Shown here one piece after another: positions 1 through 7,784 of a DNA stretch of 64,000 bases. The translations under genes and the position numbers were made by a program. How positions within the stretch are numbered: the stretch's first letter is position 1; the number at the start of each line of letters is the position of its first letter. Source of the stretch: Bradyrhizobium sp. CER78 (lineage in GTDB: Bacteria > Pseudomonadota > Alphaproteobacteria > Rhizobiales > Xanthobacteraceae); assembly GCF_029846235.1 (NCBI RefSeq), contig NZ_JARVWP010000005.1, forward strand, positions 124,001-188,000, in the 5' to 3' direction. The notes under the pieces were generated by a model. It saw nothing but the letters and a program-made list of their open reading frames with translations, ran no database searches and was not told the DNA's origin.

Positions 1-234
1 CCGTCGGAACAGTTCCTGACGCGCTGCACCGACCAGTTCGATCGGCTGTATCTCGAAGGCGCGGAGAATGCCCGTATCATGGCGATTTCGGTGCATCCCT
101 ACATCACAGGGGTCCCACATCGAATCAAGTACCTTGAAGCCCTGCTCGATTACGTCATCGGCCATGACGGCGTGGCGCTCATGACGGCGAGCGAGATCGG
201 CGACTGGTATCGGGATCAGATGGCGCCGAGGTAG
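1..234 (+). CDS. polysaccharide deacetylase family protein, C-terminal part
   Basis: The frame is open from base 1 to a TAG at 232-234, giving the last 77 residues of a protein that begins outside the window. The stretch SVHPYITGVPHRIKYLEALL and the following EIGDWY resemble the C-terminal part of NodB-fold deacetylases of the PuuE/allantoinase-like group, where a conserved His-Pro precedes the last helix and strand. These enzymes hydrolyse N-acyl or related C-N bonds with a metal; the substrate cannot be told from the tail. It converges with the TetR gene, ending 6 bases from that gene's stop. Family assignment is moderately sure. Confidence 0.7.
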   Translation, partial: PSEQFLTRCTDQFDRLYLEGAENARIMAISVHPYITGVPHRIKYLEALLDYVIGHDGVALMTASEIGDWYRDQMAPR

Positions 235-240
235 CCCGGC

Positions 241-927
241 TCAGCCGACGACCTTGATCGGCGCCCGCCGTCGATCGGTCGCGCTCTCCGCCATCCGCTC
301 AAATCCCGCGAGGAAGATGTCCAGCGCGTCACTGATCATCTGCGCCTTGTCCTCGAGAACAGGCGCTTCGTAAATGTATTTGCGTACGCCGTAATAGAAA
401 ATGCCGCCGTGAAACACCCAGGCCAGCTCCAGTTCGGCAGCGCTGGGCCGGCTCTGTGTCGCGAGGCCGGCATCGTGGCGGCACTCCCTGAGAATGCGGG
501 TCAGGATCTTGTCCTTGACCATGCCAACATACCAGCGATTGATATCGAGACCCTTCAGGCCTGAGTAAAGGTAGATCCTCAGCCATCTTCGATTGAAGAT
601 TGCGTCCGTATAAACTTCGTAGAACTCTTGCAACCGCACGCGGAGCGGACGAGATCGATCGGACAGCAATTTCTCCCAACCGATTTCAAGGGGTTCGAGA
701 TAGACCTTGCGGTAGACCTCCTTGATCAGATCGTCCTTGCTCGGAAAATAGCGGTAAAGCAACGGCTGGGTCACACCGAGTCTGCGAGCGAGGGCACGCG
801 TGCCGCCGCCAAACCCCTCCTCCGCAAAGAGCTCGGTCGCCTTGGTGACGAATTCACTGCGACGGTCGTCAGCTGATAGTCGCTTCTGCTTGGTACGAAC
901 TCGCTTGACGGGCATCTTTCGATTCAT
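241..927 (-). CDS. TetR/AcrR family transcriptional regulator
   Basis: This is a 228-residue protein with a TetR helix-turn-helix near residues 22-72 (FVTKATELFAEEGF, then RRLGVTQPLLYRYFPSKDDL) and an all-helical ligand-binding C-terminus. The N-terminus is Arg/Lys-rich. Its start overlaps the stop of the flavin reductase by 4 bases (ATGA), so it is the last gene of a monooxygenase operon. The likely role is local repression of that operon, relieved by a substrate or product of the oxygenase. The effector is unknown. Confidence 0.9.
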   Translation of the reverse strand: MNRKMPVKRVRTKQKRLSADDRRSEFVTKATELFAEEGFGGGTRALARRLGVTQPLLYRYFPSKDDLIKEVYRKVYLEPLEIGWEKLLSDRSRPLRVRLQEFYEVYTDAIFNRRWLRIYLYSGLKGLDINRWYVGMVKDKILTRILRECRHDAGLATQSRPSAAELELAWVFHGGIFYYGVRKYIYEAPVLEDKAQMISDALDIFLAGFERMAESATDRRRAPIKVVG

Positions 928-1478
928 GATGGCTTGTCACCATCGTCAGCCTGGAACCGGCCAAAACCTCCCCGTGAGAACAACAGCGGACTGTTCACGC
1001 TGTAGGCATAGGCTTCCACCGCTCCCAGGAAAATGACGTGATCACCGCCGTAGTAGCGGTTGGCGGCACGGCACTGGAAATTTGCGACCACGTCGGCAAG
1101 CACTGGAGCGTTCCCGAGGCCTGGGGTCCAGCTCACACCCGCGAACTTGTCACCCGACGATTTGGCAAACTGCATCGCCAACGTCTGCTGTGACGCATCG
1201 AGAACATTGACCGTGAAGTGGCTGGCATTCTGGAAGATCGGCAGCCCCTGCGAAAACATCCCCAGGCTCCACAGTACCAGCGGCGGATTGAGCGACACTG
1301 ACGCAAAGGAATTGCAAGTAATTCCGTACGGCCGTCCTTCGGCCGACATTGCGGTGACGATCGTTACACCGGTGGCAAATGTACCGAGCGCATTGCGGAA
1401 GTCACGAGGATCGATCGCCGAACTGTCGCTTGCGAGCTCATTGGCCGGATCCGGTGGATGTTTGGGAGCGTCGGACAT
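924..1478 (-). CDS. flavin reductase family protein (NtaB/HpaC type)
   Basis: This is a 184-residue protein with the fingerprints of small NAD(P)H:flavin oxidoreductases: TGVTIVTA, GITCNSFASVSLNPPLVLWS and GDHVIFLGAVE. Such proteins supply free reduced FMN or FAD to a partner oxygenase in the cytoplasm. The start is 10 bases after the stop of the oxygenase gene, and the stop overlaps the TetR start, so the three genes form one transcription unit. The reductase and oxygenase together form a classic two-component flavin monooxygenase. Confidence 0.92.
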   Translation of the reverse strand: MSDAPKHPPDPANELASDSSAIDPRDFRNALGTFATGVTIVTAMSAEGRPYGITCNSFASVSLNPPLVLWSLGMFSQGLPIFQNASHFTVNVLDASQQTLAMQFAKSSGDKFAGVSWTPGLGNAPVLADVVANFQCRAANRYYGGDHVIFLGAVEAYAYSVNSPLLFSRGGFGRFQADDGDKPS

Positions 1479-1488
1479 CCGGCTAGCC

Positions 1489-2715
1489 TCAAAGCGTCAG
1501 GTTTTCGGACGGCAGCCCAAGCGCTACCCGCCCGTAGTTGGTGCCTGCCGCGTCGAAATTGAAGGCAAGATGCGAGTTCACCGCATGAGCATCGCGGAAT
1601 TGACGCTGCAACGCACCTGATGTGAACAGGCTGCGCGCCCCGCTCGCCGCGAACAGAAGAGACACCGCTTCAGTGCACAGATTGACCGCGAACGCGCCAT
1701 CGCGCCGGAGCCTCGTCTTCGCAGCAATGCCCGGGATATCGCCACGCCGAAGCTCCGCAAGCACCTCGACGCAGTTGGTGCGCATGATCAGCCGCGCGGC
1801 ATCTATCTTCGCCGACGCTTCAGCGATCTTGATTTGTGTGCTCTGCAGGTCCCCGATCTTGGCGCGGTTGTATGTCGAGGCGCGGTATCGCGCGATCTCG
1901 ACATAATCATCAAGGCAAGCCTGGGCATTTCCCAGGCCAACTCCGGACAATACGTAGGGAAACAACGAGAAAACCGGAAGCATGTAGAGCGCGTTCGGAT
2001 TGACAACGCTGCCCGGCGTTGCACCACCGGCAAGCTCGCTGACGGCAACCGTCATATGCTCGGGAACGAATGCGTCAGCTACCCGCACATCGTTCGACCC
2101 GGTTCCGCGCAAACCAGCCGCATTCCAGGTGTCATCGATGCTGTAGTCCCGCCTGTTCAGCAGGAACAGCCGATACTCGACACCATCGACCTCATCATCG
2201 GACGCAACCACGCTCGCGAGCATGTTCCACCCGCACGCTTCTACCCCGGATGAGAACGGCCAATGACCACTCAGCACGTACCCGCCACTCGTCTTCCTGG
2301 CGCGACCTGCCGGAAAAACAAAGGAAGACGCGATCAGCGTGGCCGAATCCTCCCCCCATACCGCGCTCTGCGCTTCCGGCGCGAACATACCCAGCATCCA
2401 GTGGTGGCTCGCAAGATTGGCAAAGTTCCACGAAACCGAAGCGTCGCCCTGCCCCAGGGCATCAGCGCAGTCGACGAGCGCAACGTAGTCGAGTTCGCTT
2501 CCTCCAACGCGCTTCGGCTGCAGGATTCGAAAGAGCCCGCTATCATGCAGATCCCGCTCGGTCTCCGCCGGCAACCGGCGCAGCTCTTCGGTCCGCGCCG
2601 CCCGTTCACGCAAGGCCGGCACAAGCCCTCTCGCTCGAGCGACCATCAGCGAGTAAAGATTCCGGTCCGGCCCTGGCGGCACCTTCACGTCGAGCCCGCG
2701 GCCAACCTCAACCAT
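1489..2715 (-). CDS. acyl-CoA dehydrogenase-fold flavin-dependent monooxygenase (HsaA/HpaH-C2 type)
   Basis: The product has 408 residues with the acyl-CoA dehydrogenase fold. The run GDASVSWNFANLASHHWMLG, a GHWPFSSGVEACGWNM segment and the Arg-rich C-terminal half match group D monooxygenases such as HsaA and p-hydroxyphenylacetate hydroxylase C2, rather than true dehydrogenases. These hydroxylate aromatic or steroid-derived phenols using FMNH2 or FADH2 from a separate reductase, and the reductase is the next gene. It is the first gene of the operon. The substrate is not predictable from sequence alone; pyrrole/indole halogen-independent or desulfurisation-type roles also occur in this family. 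Confidence 0.87.
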   Translation of the reverse strand: MVEVGRGLDVKVPPGPDRNLYSLMVARARGLVPALRERAARTEELRRLPAETERDLHDSGLFRILQPKRVGGSELDYVALVDCADALGQGDASVSWNFANLASHHWMLGMFAPEAQSAVWGEDSATLIASSFVFPAGRARKTSGGYVLSGHWPFSSGVEACGWNMLASVVASDDEVDGVEYRLFLLNRRDYSIDDTWNAAGLRGTGSNDVRVADAFVPEHMTVAVSELAGGATPGSVVNPNALYMLPVFSLFPYVLSGVGLGNAQACLDDYVEIARYRASTYNRAKIGDLQSTQIKIAEASAKIDAARLIMRTNCVEVLAELRRGDIPGIAAKTRLRRDGAFAVNLCTEAVSLLFAASGARSLFTSGALQRQFRDAHAVNSHLAFNFDAAGTNYGRVALGLPSENLTL

Positions 2716-2751
2716 GGTCTCTTCCTTTGTTCGATCTCCAAGACATTCGCG

Positions 2752-2766
2752 CGATCGGGCCGATCG
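2752..2766. promoter_or_regulatory. 15-bp palindrome in the promoter region of the monooxygenase operon
   Basis: CGATCGGGCCGATCG is a perfect 7+1+7 palindrome lying 37 bases upstream of the oxygenase start. Its place suits an operator for the TetR protein encoded at the end of the operon. CGATCG words are frequent in this GC-rich DNA, so chance is a real alternative. Confidence 0.3.
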
Positions 2767-2985
2767 GCTCAGTTTATCGAGCGATCACCAGAGATCAAGA
2801 CGTGCAAAGCTGCGTCACGCCAGTTCGAGGCACGGAATCGACAACCGCCGGCCGCCCGTTGAGGAAACGCGCGCCTCCGCGCGAGGCAGGTCACTCCAAC
2901 ACTCTCCCGCCGGAATTCGATGTGGGGTCCGAGCTCCGGCTGACAGCCTGGCTTGCCGAAGGAACCGCCTGCGAACCGGAAACGC

Positions 2986-3020
2986 AAAAAGAGCCCGGCG
3001 GCCATTCGACCACCGGGCTC
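2986..3020 (-). terminator. intrinsic terminator after the GNAT gene
   Basis: GAGCCCGG (2991-2998) pairs perfectly with CCGGGCTC (3013-3020). On the minus strand the stem is followed at once by TTTTT (complement of 2986-2990). It lies 40 bases beyond the GNAT stop and closes the phage-derived minus-strand block. Confidence 0.85.
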
Positions 3021-3059
3021 GCTACGTCGCCGAACTGTTGCCCTATCCTCCTCCGAGGA

Positions 3060-3488
3060 TTAGACGAGCTGCTTTCGCCAATACAGCGTGTGGTGCCATG
3101 CCCAGGGCGAGACCGGTTCGAAGAGCCTATAGCCCAGCCGGATAAAGTTATTGGCCGAAAAAATGTTATCGGTCGTGTCCGAAACTATCGTTTTGCAGCC
3201 GGCACGCCGCGCTCGCGCTTCCAGCGCGCGAGTAAGCCGCACTTGCAGGCCGTGGCCGCAATGCGGCATGGCAACGCCGACACGGCACAGATACCCCGCG
3301 TTGGCAACGTGCGTTGAGGGAATGACGCCAGCAAATGCAATTGGCTTCGCTCCGTAGAACGCAATCCACCAATGTCCCTGCTCGAAATCCGGCGCACGGG
3401 TCCCGTCGCAGAATATCAGCCGGTGGAGCTCGGCAAGCGAGTCGGCGACCTCTTCATCCTGCGCGTCGACCTCGCAAATCCGGTACAT
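3060..3488 (-). CDS. GNAT family N-acetyltransferase
   Basis: This is a 142-residue acetyltransferase from the ATG at 3488, which has a GAGG motif 6 bases upstream; a start at 3509 adds 7 residues but lacks a ribosome site. The acetyl-CoA-binding region reads RVGVAMPHCGHGLQVRLTRAL, and the C-terminal SANNFIRLGYRLFEP is the usual GNAT beta-alpha end. The gene is bracketed by a strong terminator and the lysis genes on the same strand, so it may be prophage cargo. The acceptor is unknown. Confidence 0.8.
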   Translation of the reverse strand: MYRICEVDAQDEEVADSLAELHRLIFCDGTRAPDFEQGHWWIAFYGAKPIAFAGVIPSTHVANAGYLCRVGVAMPHCGHGLQVRLTRALEARARRAGCKTIVSDTTDNIFSANNFIRLGYRLFEPVSPWAWHHTLYWRKQLV

Positions 3489-3521
3489 TGCCGCCCTCAA
3501 GAATTTCATTGTCGGCCAAGG

Positions 3522-3542
3522 GCCCAGATCTACGATCTGGGC
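3522..3542. other. perfect 9-bp hairpin between lysis genes and GNAT gene
   Basis: GCCCAGATC, a TAC loop and GATCTGGGC form a perfect stem between the last small phage gene and the GNAT start. No T-tract follows on either strand, so it may be a weak terminator, an mRNA end-stabiliser or a protein site. Confidence 0.5.
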
Positions 3543-3572
3543 GCGTCCGCCCGCGCCAGGGGGCGAGGCAAG

Positions 3573-3866
3573 TTACTTTCCGAGCGTAGCTTTGATGCCC
3601 AGCCAAACGGCTCCGAGAAAGCCCGTGGCGATGACAGTAATCACCGCCTTGAAAGTGTAACTCTGCGCCTGCTCGACGCTTCGCCGCCACCGCCGCAGGT
3701 GCTGAAAATCGGCGCGCAGCTCGCGTCGATCTCCCTCTTCAAAGCCGAATGAAGTCAGGACTGTGGCAATGGTCTTGACCACGACGGCGTCGATGTCACT
3801 TCTGCGCACCCGATCCTGCTCGATCAAGGTTGCCATCACGATTGCTTTGACATCGGGTTCGCGCAT
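3573..3866 (-). CDS. small membrane protein of the phage lysis cassette
   Basis: The 97-residue protein starts at the ATG at 3866, which follows a GAAGGTGA ribosome site 4 bases after the previous stop; a longer frame from 3902 would overlap that gene. The first two thirds are charged and helical. The C-terminus carries one hydrophobic span (VITVIATGFLGAVWLGI) just before the end, a tail-anchored topology. By position it is the third membrane protein after the endolysin, so a spanin-like, antiholin or holin-helper role is possible. I do not recognise the family. Confidence 0.65.
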   Translation of the reverse strand: MREPDVKAIVMATLIEQDRVRRSDIDAVVVKTIATVLTSFGFEEGDRRELRADFQHLRRWRRSVEQAQSYTFKAVITVIATGFLGAVWLGIKATLGK

Positions 3867-3870
3867 CGGG

Positions 3871-4254
3871 TCACCTTCGTATGATGTGGGCGACATTCTC
3901 AAACGTTCGCTTTCCGAAGTAGAAGCCCATGATCATGCCGGCCCAGGTGCTGATATCTCCGGCGAGTTGCGGCGTCGTCCCAAGCCCGAGAACCTTGTCC
4001 CAGATCACGCATTTGGCGAAAAAGACCAACGTGACATAAAAGGCCAACTTTTCGGGCTCCCAGGGGTGACCGATCTCGGCGATCTTGAGATGATTTTTCG
4101 CCTGTATCTCGGCTGTCTGTGCGGCGATCTCGCTTGCAGCAAGATCGGCAGCGATCTTGCTGTCAATGTTGCCGGCCTTCAGTTTGGCCTGATACGTATC
4201 GATCAGACCTTTGACGACAGGACCGCCAAGGAAGGAAAGAATAGCCATCCACAT
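3871..4254 (-). CDS. holin-like protein (GTA/phage 3TM holin type)
   Basis: The 127-residue protein opens with a hydrophobic segment (MAILSFLGGPVVKGLID), continues with an Ala/Gln/Glu-rich amphipathic helix (SKIAADLAASEIAAQTAEIQ), and has two further hydrophobic segments around FYVTLVFFAKCVIW and WAGMIMGFYFGKRTF. This plan matches the three-TM holins of gene-transfer agents and related phages, which permeabilise the inner membrane so that endolysin can reach the wall. It lies 3 bases after the preceding gene and two genes after the endolysin. Confidence 0.75.
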   Translation of the reverse strand: MWMAILSFLGGPVVKGLIDTYQAKLKAGNIDSKIAADLAASEIAAQTAEIQAKNHLKIAEIGHPWEPEKLAFYVTLVFFAKCVIWDKVLGLGTTPQLAGDISTWAGMIMGFYFGKRTFENVAHIIRR

Positions 4255-4257
4255 CGA

Positions 4258-4620
4258 TCAAGTCTTTCCCATCGACCTCAACCGCGCAACGATCGTGATC
4301 GTCGAGATTCCGATCATGATGTAGGCGAGATATTGAGGATTGTTCTTCAGCGCTTCCATGATTTGGGCCTTGAGGTCCGGATCGCCGAAGGCCGACGCGA
4401 TCGGGTCAAGCCACTGGAAAGCAGTTCCAATACCGGTCAGGAAGAGGCCCCAGATCACTGTCACCGATCGTCCCGTCAGCGCCCAGGCCTTACCCCAGAA
4501 CGTATCTGCCTCGGCGTAAAACGACTTGAGGGCAGGAATCGCGTGCAGGATCGGCCGCAGGACGATGAAGTAAGCACAAAGCAGGCCGGGCAAGATGAGG
4601 AAGAGCCAGAGCATCGTCAT
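4258..4620 (-). CDS. small two-TM membrane protein of the lysis cassette
   Basis: The 120-residue protein begins MTMLWLFLILPGLLCAYFIV, a strong membrane segment, and has more hydrophobic spans near WALTGRSVTVIWGLFLTGIG and YLAYIMIGISTITIVA. The ATG shares one base with the endolysin stop (TAATG), typical of translational coupling in phage lysis modules. The in-frame extension upstream to 4983 lies inside the endolysin gene and is rejected. It is probably a holin or antiholin; no catalytic motif is visible. Confidence 0.7.
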   Translation of the reverse strand: MTMLWLFLILPGLLCAYFIVLRPILHAIPALKSFYAEADTFWGKAWALTGRSVTVIWGLFLTGIGTAFQWLDPIASAFGDPDLKAQIMEALKNNPQYLAYIMIGISTITIVARLRSMGKT

Positions 4621-5321
4621 TATTTTCCGAAGAGAGATTTGAAGAGGCCAACAAAAAAGGCTCCGAGGGAGCCTTTGGCAGGAGTGCGAATCGATGGGGT
4701 GGCCGGAGGTGGTTTCCGCGGCCGCGCAGGTGGGTTTGTTACGGGGATGATCTTCGCCTCCGAGAAGGTAATGGTCGGGTCGAGTTGCATCATTGCGGCC
4801 AACAGTCCGGCGCAGCCCGGCTGCTGATCCACGGCGCTGGCGTCGTAGACCCCGTCCCGAACGTATTTGCCCGAGACGTACTGATCCGTGCCGGACCAGA
4901 TGTAGGGCGACGGCCGCCCCCGAGCGGCGTAACCGAGCCCGTTGTACTGCTCGAGCATAGTCAGCGTGCCGCCGATCGACCAATCATGGTTACGAGCGGC
5001 AAATGGGGCGCAGTTGACTAGCGCATCATAAGCGCCGTCCTCCCACGTCTTGAAAGGGCCCCTTCCCTTCGGCACGTGGACAGAGACGCTTCCGAGCGGG
5101 TCACCCTGCCCAAGCTGGGTGTTCCAGTTCTGGGAGGCCTCGCGCTCATGGACGACTGCGATGAAGAACCAGGGGACCCCGATCTTGGCTGATAAGGCTT
5201 GATAGCGGTCCTTGGCGTCCGGGTCGATAAGCCTCTTGGCGATACCGGAGAAATTCCGGGTCAGTTTGGCTTTTGTCCAGCGGGCCGTGTTCTCCGCCGT
5301 TAGGGCAACGAGGTCAGTCAT
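4620..5321 (-). CDS. phage endolysin (lysozyme-like muramidase)
   Basis: The 233-residue protein contains VPWFFIAVVHEREASQNWNT at residues 49-68, with candidate catalytic Glu59/Glu61, followed by GPFKTWEDGAYDAL and a YNGLGYAARGRPSPYIW segment. These are features of phage lysozyme-fold endolysins that cut peptidoglycan glycan strands. A Pro-rich linker (PPARPRKPPPATP) leads to a hydrophobic C-terminal tail (GAFFVGLFKSLFGK), so the protein may associate with the membrane. The coding end contains an intrinsic terminator. Three small membrane genes follow, which makes this a lysis cassette. Confidence 0.82.
   Translation of the reverse strand: MTDLVALTAENTARWTKAKLTRNFSGIAKRLIDPDAKDRYQALSAKIGVPWFFIAVVHEREASQNWNTQLGQGDPLGSVSVHVPKGRGPFKTWEDGAYDALVNCAPFAARNHDWSIGGTLTMLEQYNGLGYAARGRPSPYIWSGTDQYVSGKYVRDGVYDASAVDQQPGCAGLLAAMMQLDPTITFSEAKIIPVTNPPARPRKPPPATPSIRTPAKGSLGAFFVGLFKSLFGK
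4653..4676 (-). terminator. intrinsic terminator inside the endolysin coding sequence
   Basis: AAAGGCTCC (4656-4664) pairs perfectly with GGAGCCTTT (4668-4676) around a 3-base loop, and the minus strand continues as TTTTTT (complement of 4653-4658). The element encodes the residues KGSLGAFF near the endolysin C-terminus. It would attenuate transcription before the holin-like genes. Confidence 0.75.
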
Positions 5322-5336
5322 GGCATCTCCAGCGAA

Positions 5337-5357
5337 AAGGCCGCCCGAAGGCGGCTT
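5337..5357 (-). terminator. intrinsic terminator just upstream of the endolysin gene
   Basis: GCCGCC, a short CGAA-type loop and GGCGGC form a GC stem, followed on the minus strand by CCTTTTC. It sits 16 bases before the endolysin start on the minus strand, so it would end transcripts arriving from an upstream minus-strand gene such as the tail gene. Confidence 0.65.
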
Positions 5358-5426
5358 GGCTTGCGCTATTGAGAGTGCGGCCAGTGTGCTTGCGCGACTA
5401 TCCCAAGAGCGTGCTATAGGTGGCGC

Positions 5427-7235
5427 ATGAAAGCGGCCTACCGACCTGACATCGACGGCTTGAGAGCGGTAGCCGTTTCTGCAGTAGTCCTATTCCACGC
5501 ATTTCCCGGATCGCTACCTGGCGGATTTGTCGGCGTGGACATCTTCTTTGTCATCTCGGGATATCTCATTACCGGAATTGTGACGTCAGAGCTGCGCGAC
5601 AAGACATTCAGCCTTGCGACATTCTACCAAAGACGTATTCGGCGAATTTTCCCGGCCCTAATCGTTGTTTTGGCGGCGACCGTTTTTGTTGGGCTCCGCC
5701 TTCTCCTTCCAAACGAGTTGCATTCGCTCGGGAAAAACGCAGTCGCGAGCGCTCTGTTCGCTGCCAATCTGATGTTGCTATCCGAGGTCAATTACTTCGA
5801 CATCGACGCACACCTTAAGCCGCTTCTACACCTCTGGTCTCTCGGCATTGAGGAGCAATTCTATTTGGTATGGCCTCTGATTTTGTGGGCGCTTCCACGA
5901 CACAGAGCGCCGTGGGCAGCGAGCGTCGGCCTAGTTGCCTCGTTCGCTCTCAATCTGGCATTGGTTGGCGGGCATCCCTCAGCGGCGTTCTTTCTACCGT
6001 TTACTCGCGCTTGGGAACTGATGGCCGGCGCACTGTTAACGTTCGTCCCCGCTCCGTCAAAAGCCGTAAAGGAGCTTGCAGCAGTCGTGGGGTTCGTCGC
6101 CATCGAGGCGTCATTCTTTCTGTTTACCGACAAGATCACCTTCCCCGGCTGGGCCGCTGCGCTTCCAGTAGTGGGCACGTTCCTACTAATTATGTCCGAG
6201 GGCGCAACCGTAAACCGCATTCTTTCGCTTAGACCGTTCGTCGGCATAGGACTTATCAGTTATTCCCTATATCTGTGGCATTGGCCGGTTCTCGTATTCC
6301 TCCAAGTCTACCTTTTCAGGCAGCTCAACGACACTTTGGGACTTGTCGCTGTCGTGTTGGCGTCCATCCTCTCGGTGGTGACTTATTTTACGGTGGAGCG
6401 GCCATTGCGACGCCAGTCCAGGGTTGTGCCGATAGGCGCCGCCATGGCAGCGGCAGGGTTGTTCGGGCTATATGCCGCCCTGGTGAAGGTGCCGGACCTA
6501 CCCAGCCAGCTCCAAGCCATGATTAGCGCACCCGATGGGGTGAGCGCGTGGCGTGTGCACGAATGCATATTGCTCGACGGCGAGGACGGCGATTTCCGAA
6601 ATTGTTCGGAGAGCAAGCGACCATTGATCGCAATTTGGGGGGATTCAACGGCCTCAGCGCTAATTCCCGGATTTAGAAAGCTGCAACAGGACCACGAGTT
6701 CGGAATTGCACAGCTGACCGTGAGCTCCTGCCATCCGCTGTTGGTTCTGGCGCACTCTGCCAGCCCATACTGCCTGAAAAAGAACGCCGAGATTGTTCGA
6801 CGCATTTCGGAGATCAAGCCGGATGTCGTAGTGCTTCACGCCATCTGGGACGTTAACGATAGGACCGGAACCACCAAGCCGACCATCGATGCTCTTCGCG
6901 TTGCCGGTGTTCCTCGGATTATTATTCTGGGACCAGTCCCCGTTTGGCGAGGCGGCCTCCCAAATGCCGCTGTGGACTACTATAGGCGAAACCGGCAGAT
7001 AATTCCCGAGCGGACCTCCCAGTTTGTAGACAGCGACGCAGGTGACAAAGTCATGAGTGCCATAGCCGCTCAGTTAGGTGTCCAATACGTATCCGCAAGA
7101 AAAGCTATGTGTCGTGGTGACGAATGCTTGACCCAGGTCAACGGATCAATCACGGCGAGAGACATCATCCATCTTACAAGAGCTGGCTCGGAATTCTTAA
7201 TTCAACAAATCGCACCACAACTCGGCATCGAGTGA
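5427..7235 (+). CDS. acyltransferase 3 family O-acyltransferase with C-terminal SGNH domain (OafA/YrhL type)
   Basis: The 602-residue protein starts with YRPDIDGLRAVAV and the FHA motif (His24) of membrane acyltransferase-3 enzymes. About ten membrane spans follow to roughly residue 350. The C-terminal part is an SGNH hydrolase-like domain with the GDS block (Ser407) and a DIIH dyad (Asp579/His582). Such proteins O-acetylate LPS O-antigen or capsule across the inner membrane. It lies in opposite orientation between phage tail and lysis genes, and its DNA is visibly less GC-rich with rarer codons (tta, ata, aga), pointing to a transferred lysogenic-conversion (moron) gene. Confidence 0.92.
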   Translation: MKAAYRPDIDGLRAVAVSAVVLFHAFPGSLPGGFVGVDIFFVISGYLITGIVTSELRDKTFSLATFYQRRIRRIFPALIVVLAATVFVGLRLLLPNELHSLGKNAVASALFAANLMLLSEVNYFDIDAHLKPLLHLWSLGIEEQFYLVWPLILWALPRHRAPWAASVGLVASFALNLALVGGHPSAAFFLPFTRAWELMAGALLTFVPAPSKAVKELAAVVGFVAIEASFFLFTDKITFPGWAAALPVVGTFLLIMSEGATVNRILSLRPFVGIGLISYSLYLWHWPVLVFLQVYLFRQLNDTLGLVAVVLASILSVVTYFTVERPLRRQSRVVPIGAAMAAAGLFGLYAALVKVPDLPSQLQAMISAPDGVSAWRVHECILLDGEDGDFRNCSESKRPLIAIWGDSTASALIPGFRKLQQDHEFGIAQLTVSSCHPLLVLAHSASPYCLKKNAEIVRRISEIKPDVVVLHAIWDVNDRTGTTKPTIDALRVAGVPRIIILGPVPVWRGGLPNAAVDYYRRNRQIIPERTSQFVDSDAGDKVMSAIAAQLGVQYVSARKAMCRGDECLTQVNGSITARDIIHLTRAGSEFLIQQIAPQLGIE

Positions 7236-7250
7236 CGCGCAGCGCGCATT

Positions 7251-7784
7251 CTATATGATCCGAATGATGTAGTTGCAGAGAATGGTTGGCTGTAGGATCG
7301 CGTGAGCGGCGCTGCCACCCACTGCGGCGTTCGTGAGCGCGATGTTCGAAAGTCGTGAATCCGTCACTACGTTACCGTCAACGCCATTGCTGAGCTGCAA
7401 GCCTGCAACAGGAGATTGTGCATTGCCGTTGAACCCGCCGTAGACGCGACCTTGAACAACATGGCTGTGGCCGCTGTCCGACAGAGTATTCGCGTGCGTA
7501 TGTGACGGGATCTCCGCTACGGTCAGAGTATGGGTTTCACTGCCCCCAATCCCGCCCAAGGCGGTGCTATTCACGGTGGCGCCGGATAGCCGCCCTACCC
7601 CACCGTCTGCCGCGGCAGAGACTCGACCGCGTTTGTCTGGGAGGTTGAACGTCGTAGCACCGTCACCGATGCCGAACGTGGTGCCCATCGCAGCGAACAG
7701 CGCCGCATAAGTCGCGCGTGAGATCGCCTGACCGATCGGAAAGACAAACGAACTGTTCGGCGCAGTGGGAGCCCAATAGTCCAT
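7251..7784 (-). CDS. phage tail collar domain protein, 5'-truncated
   Basis: The 177-residue frame carries the tail-collar signature FPIGQAISRATYAALFAAMG and TTFNLPDKRGRV, then a His-rich stretch (EIPSHTHANTLSDSGHSH) and the hydrophobic end LCNYIIRII typical of tail fibre/collar proteins. Coding-like sequence (HGFFGNPYNVPLAAG) continues upstream of the first ATG to an in-frame TGA at 7845-7847. The N-terminal part is therefore lost or frameshifted. It converges with the acyltransferase gene, 15 bases apart. Confidence 0.8.
   Translation of the reverse strand: MDYWAPTAPNSSFVFPIGQAISRATYAALFAAMGTTFGIGDGATTFNLPDKRGRVSAAADGGVGRLSGATVNSTALGGIGGSETHTLTVAEIPSHTHANTLSDSGHSHVVQGRVYGGFNGNAQSPVAGLQLSNGVDGNVVTDSRLSNIALTNAAVGGSAAHAILQPTILCNYIIRII

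Larger units (their letters stand above)
2716..3059. other. gene-free stretch between monooxygenase operon and GNAT gene
   Basis: The frames open here lack ribosome sites and family resemblance. The interval holds the promoter region of the minus-strand monooxygenase operon at its left end, including the 2752 palindrome, and the terminator of the GNAT gene at its right end. I see nothing else. Confidence 0.6.

Noticed and set aside
2070..3317. 415-codon plus-strand frame over the oxygenase gene and the spacer
   Set aside because: Arg/Pro/Ser-rich composition typical of a shadow frame; no ribosome site; overlaps the oxygenase and GNAT genes.
3763..4827. 354-codon plus-strand frame over the lysis cassette
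   Set aside because: It opposes three coupled phage genes with membrane segments and ribosome sites; no domain seen in it.
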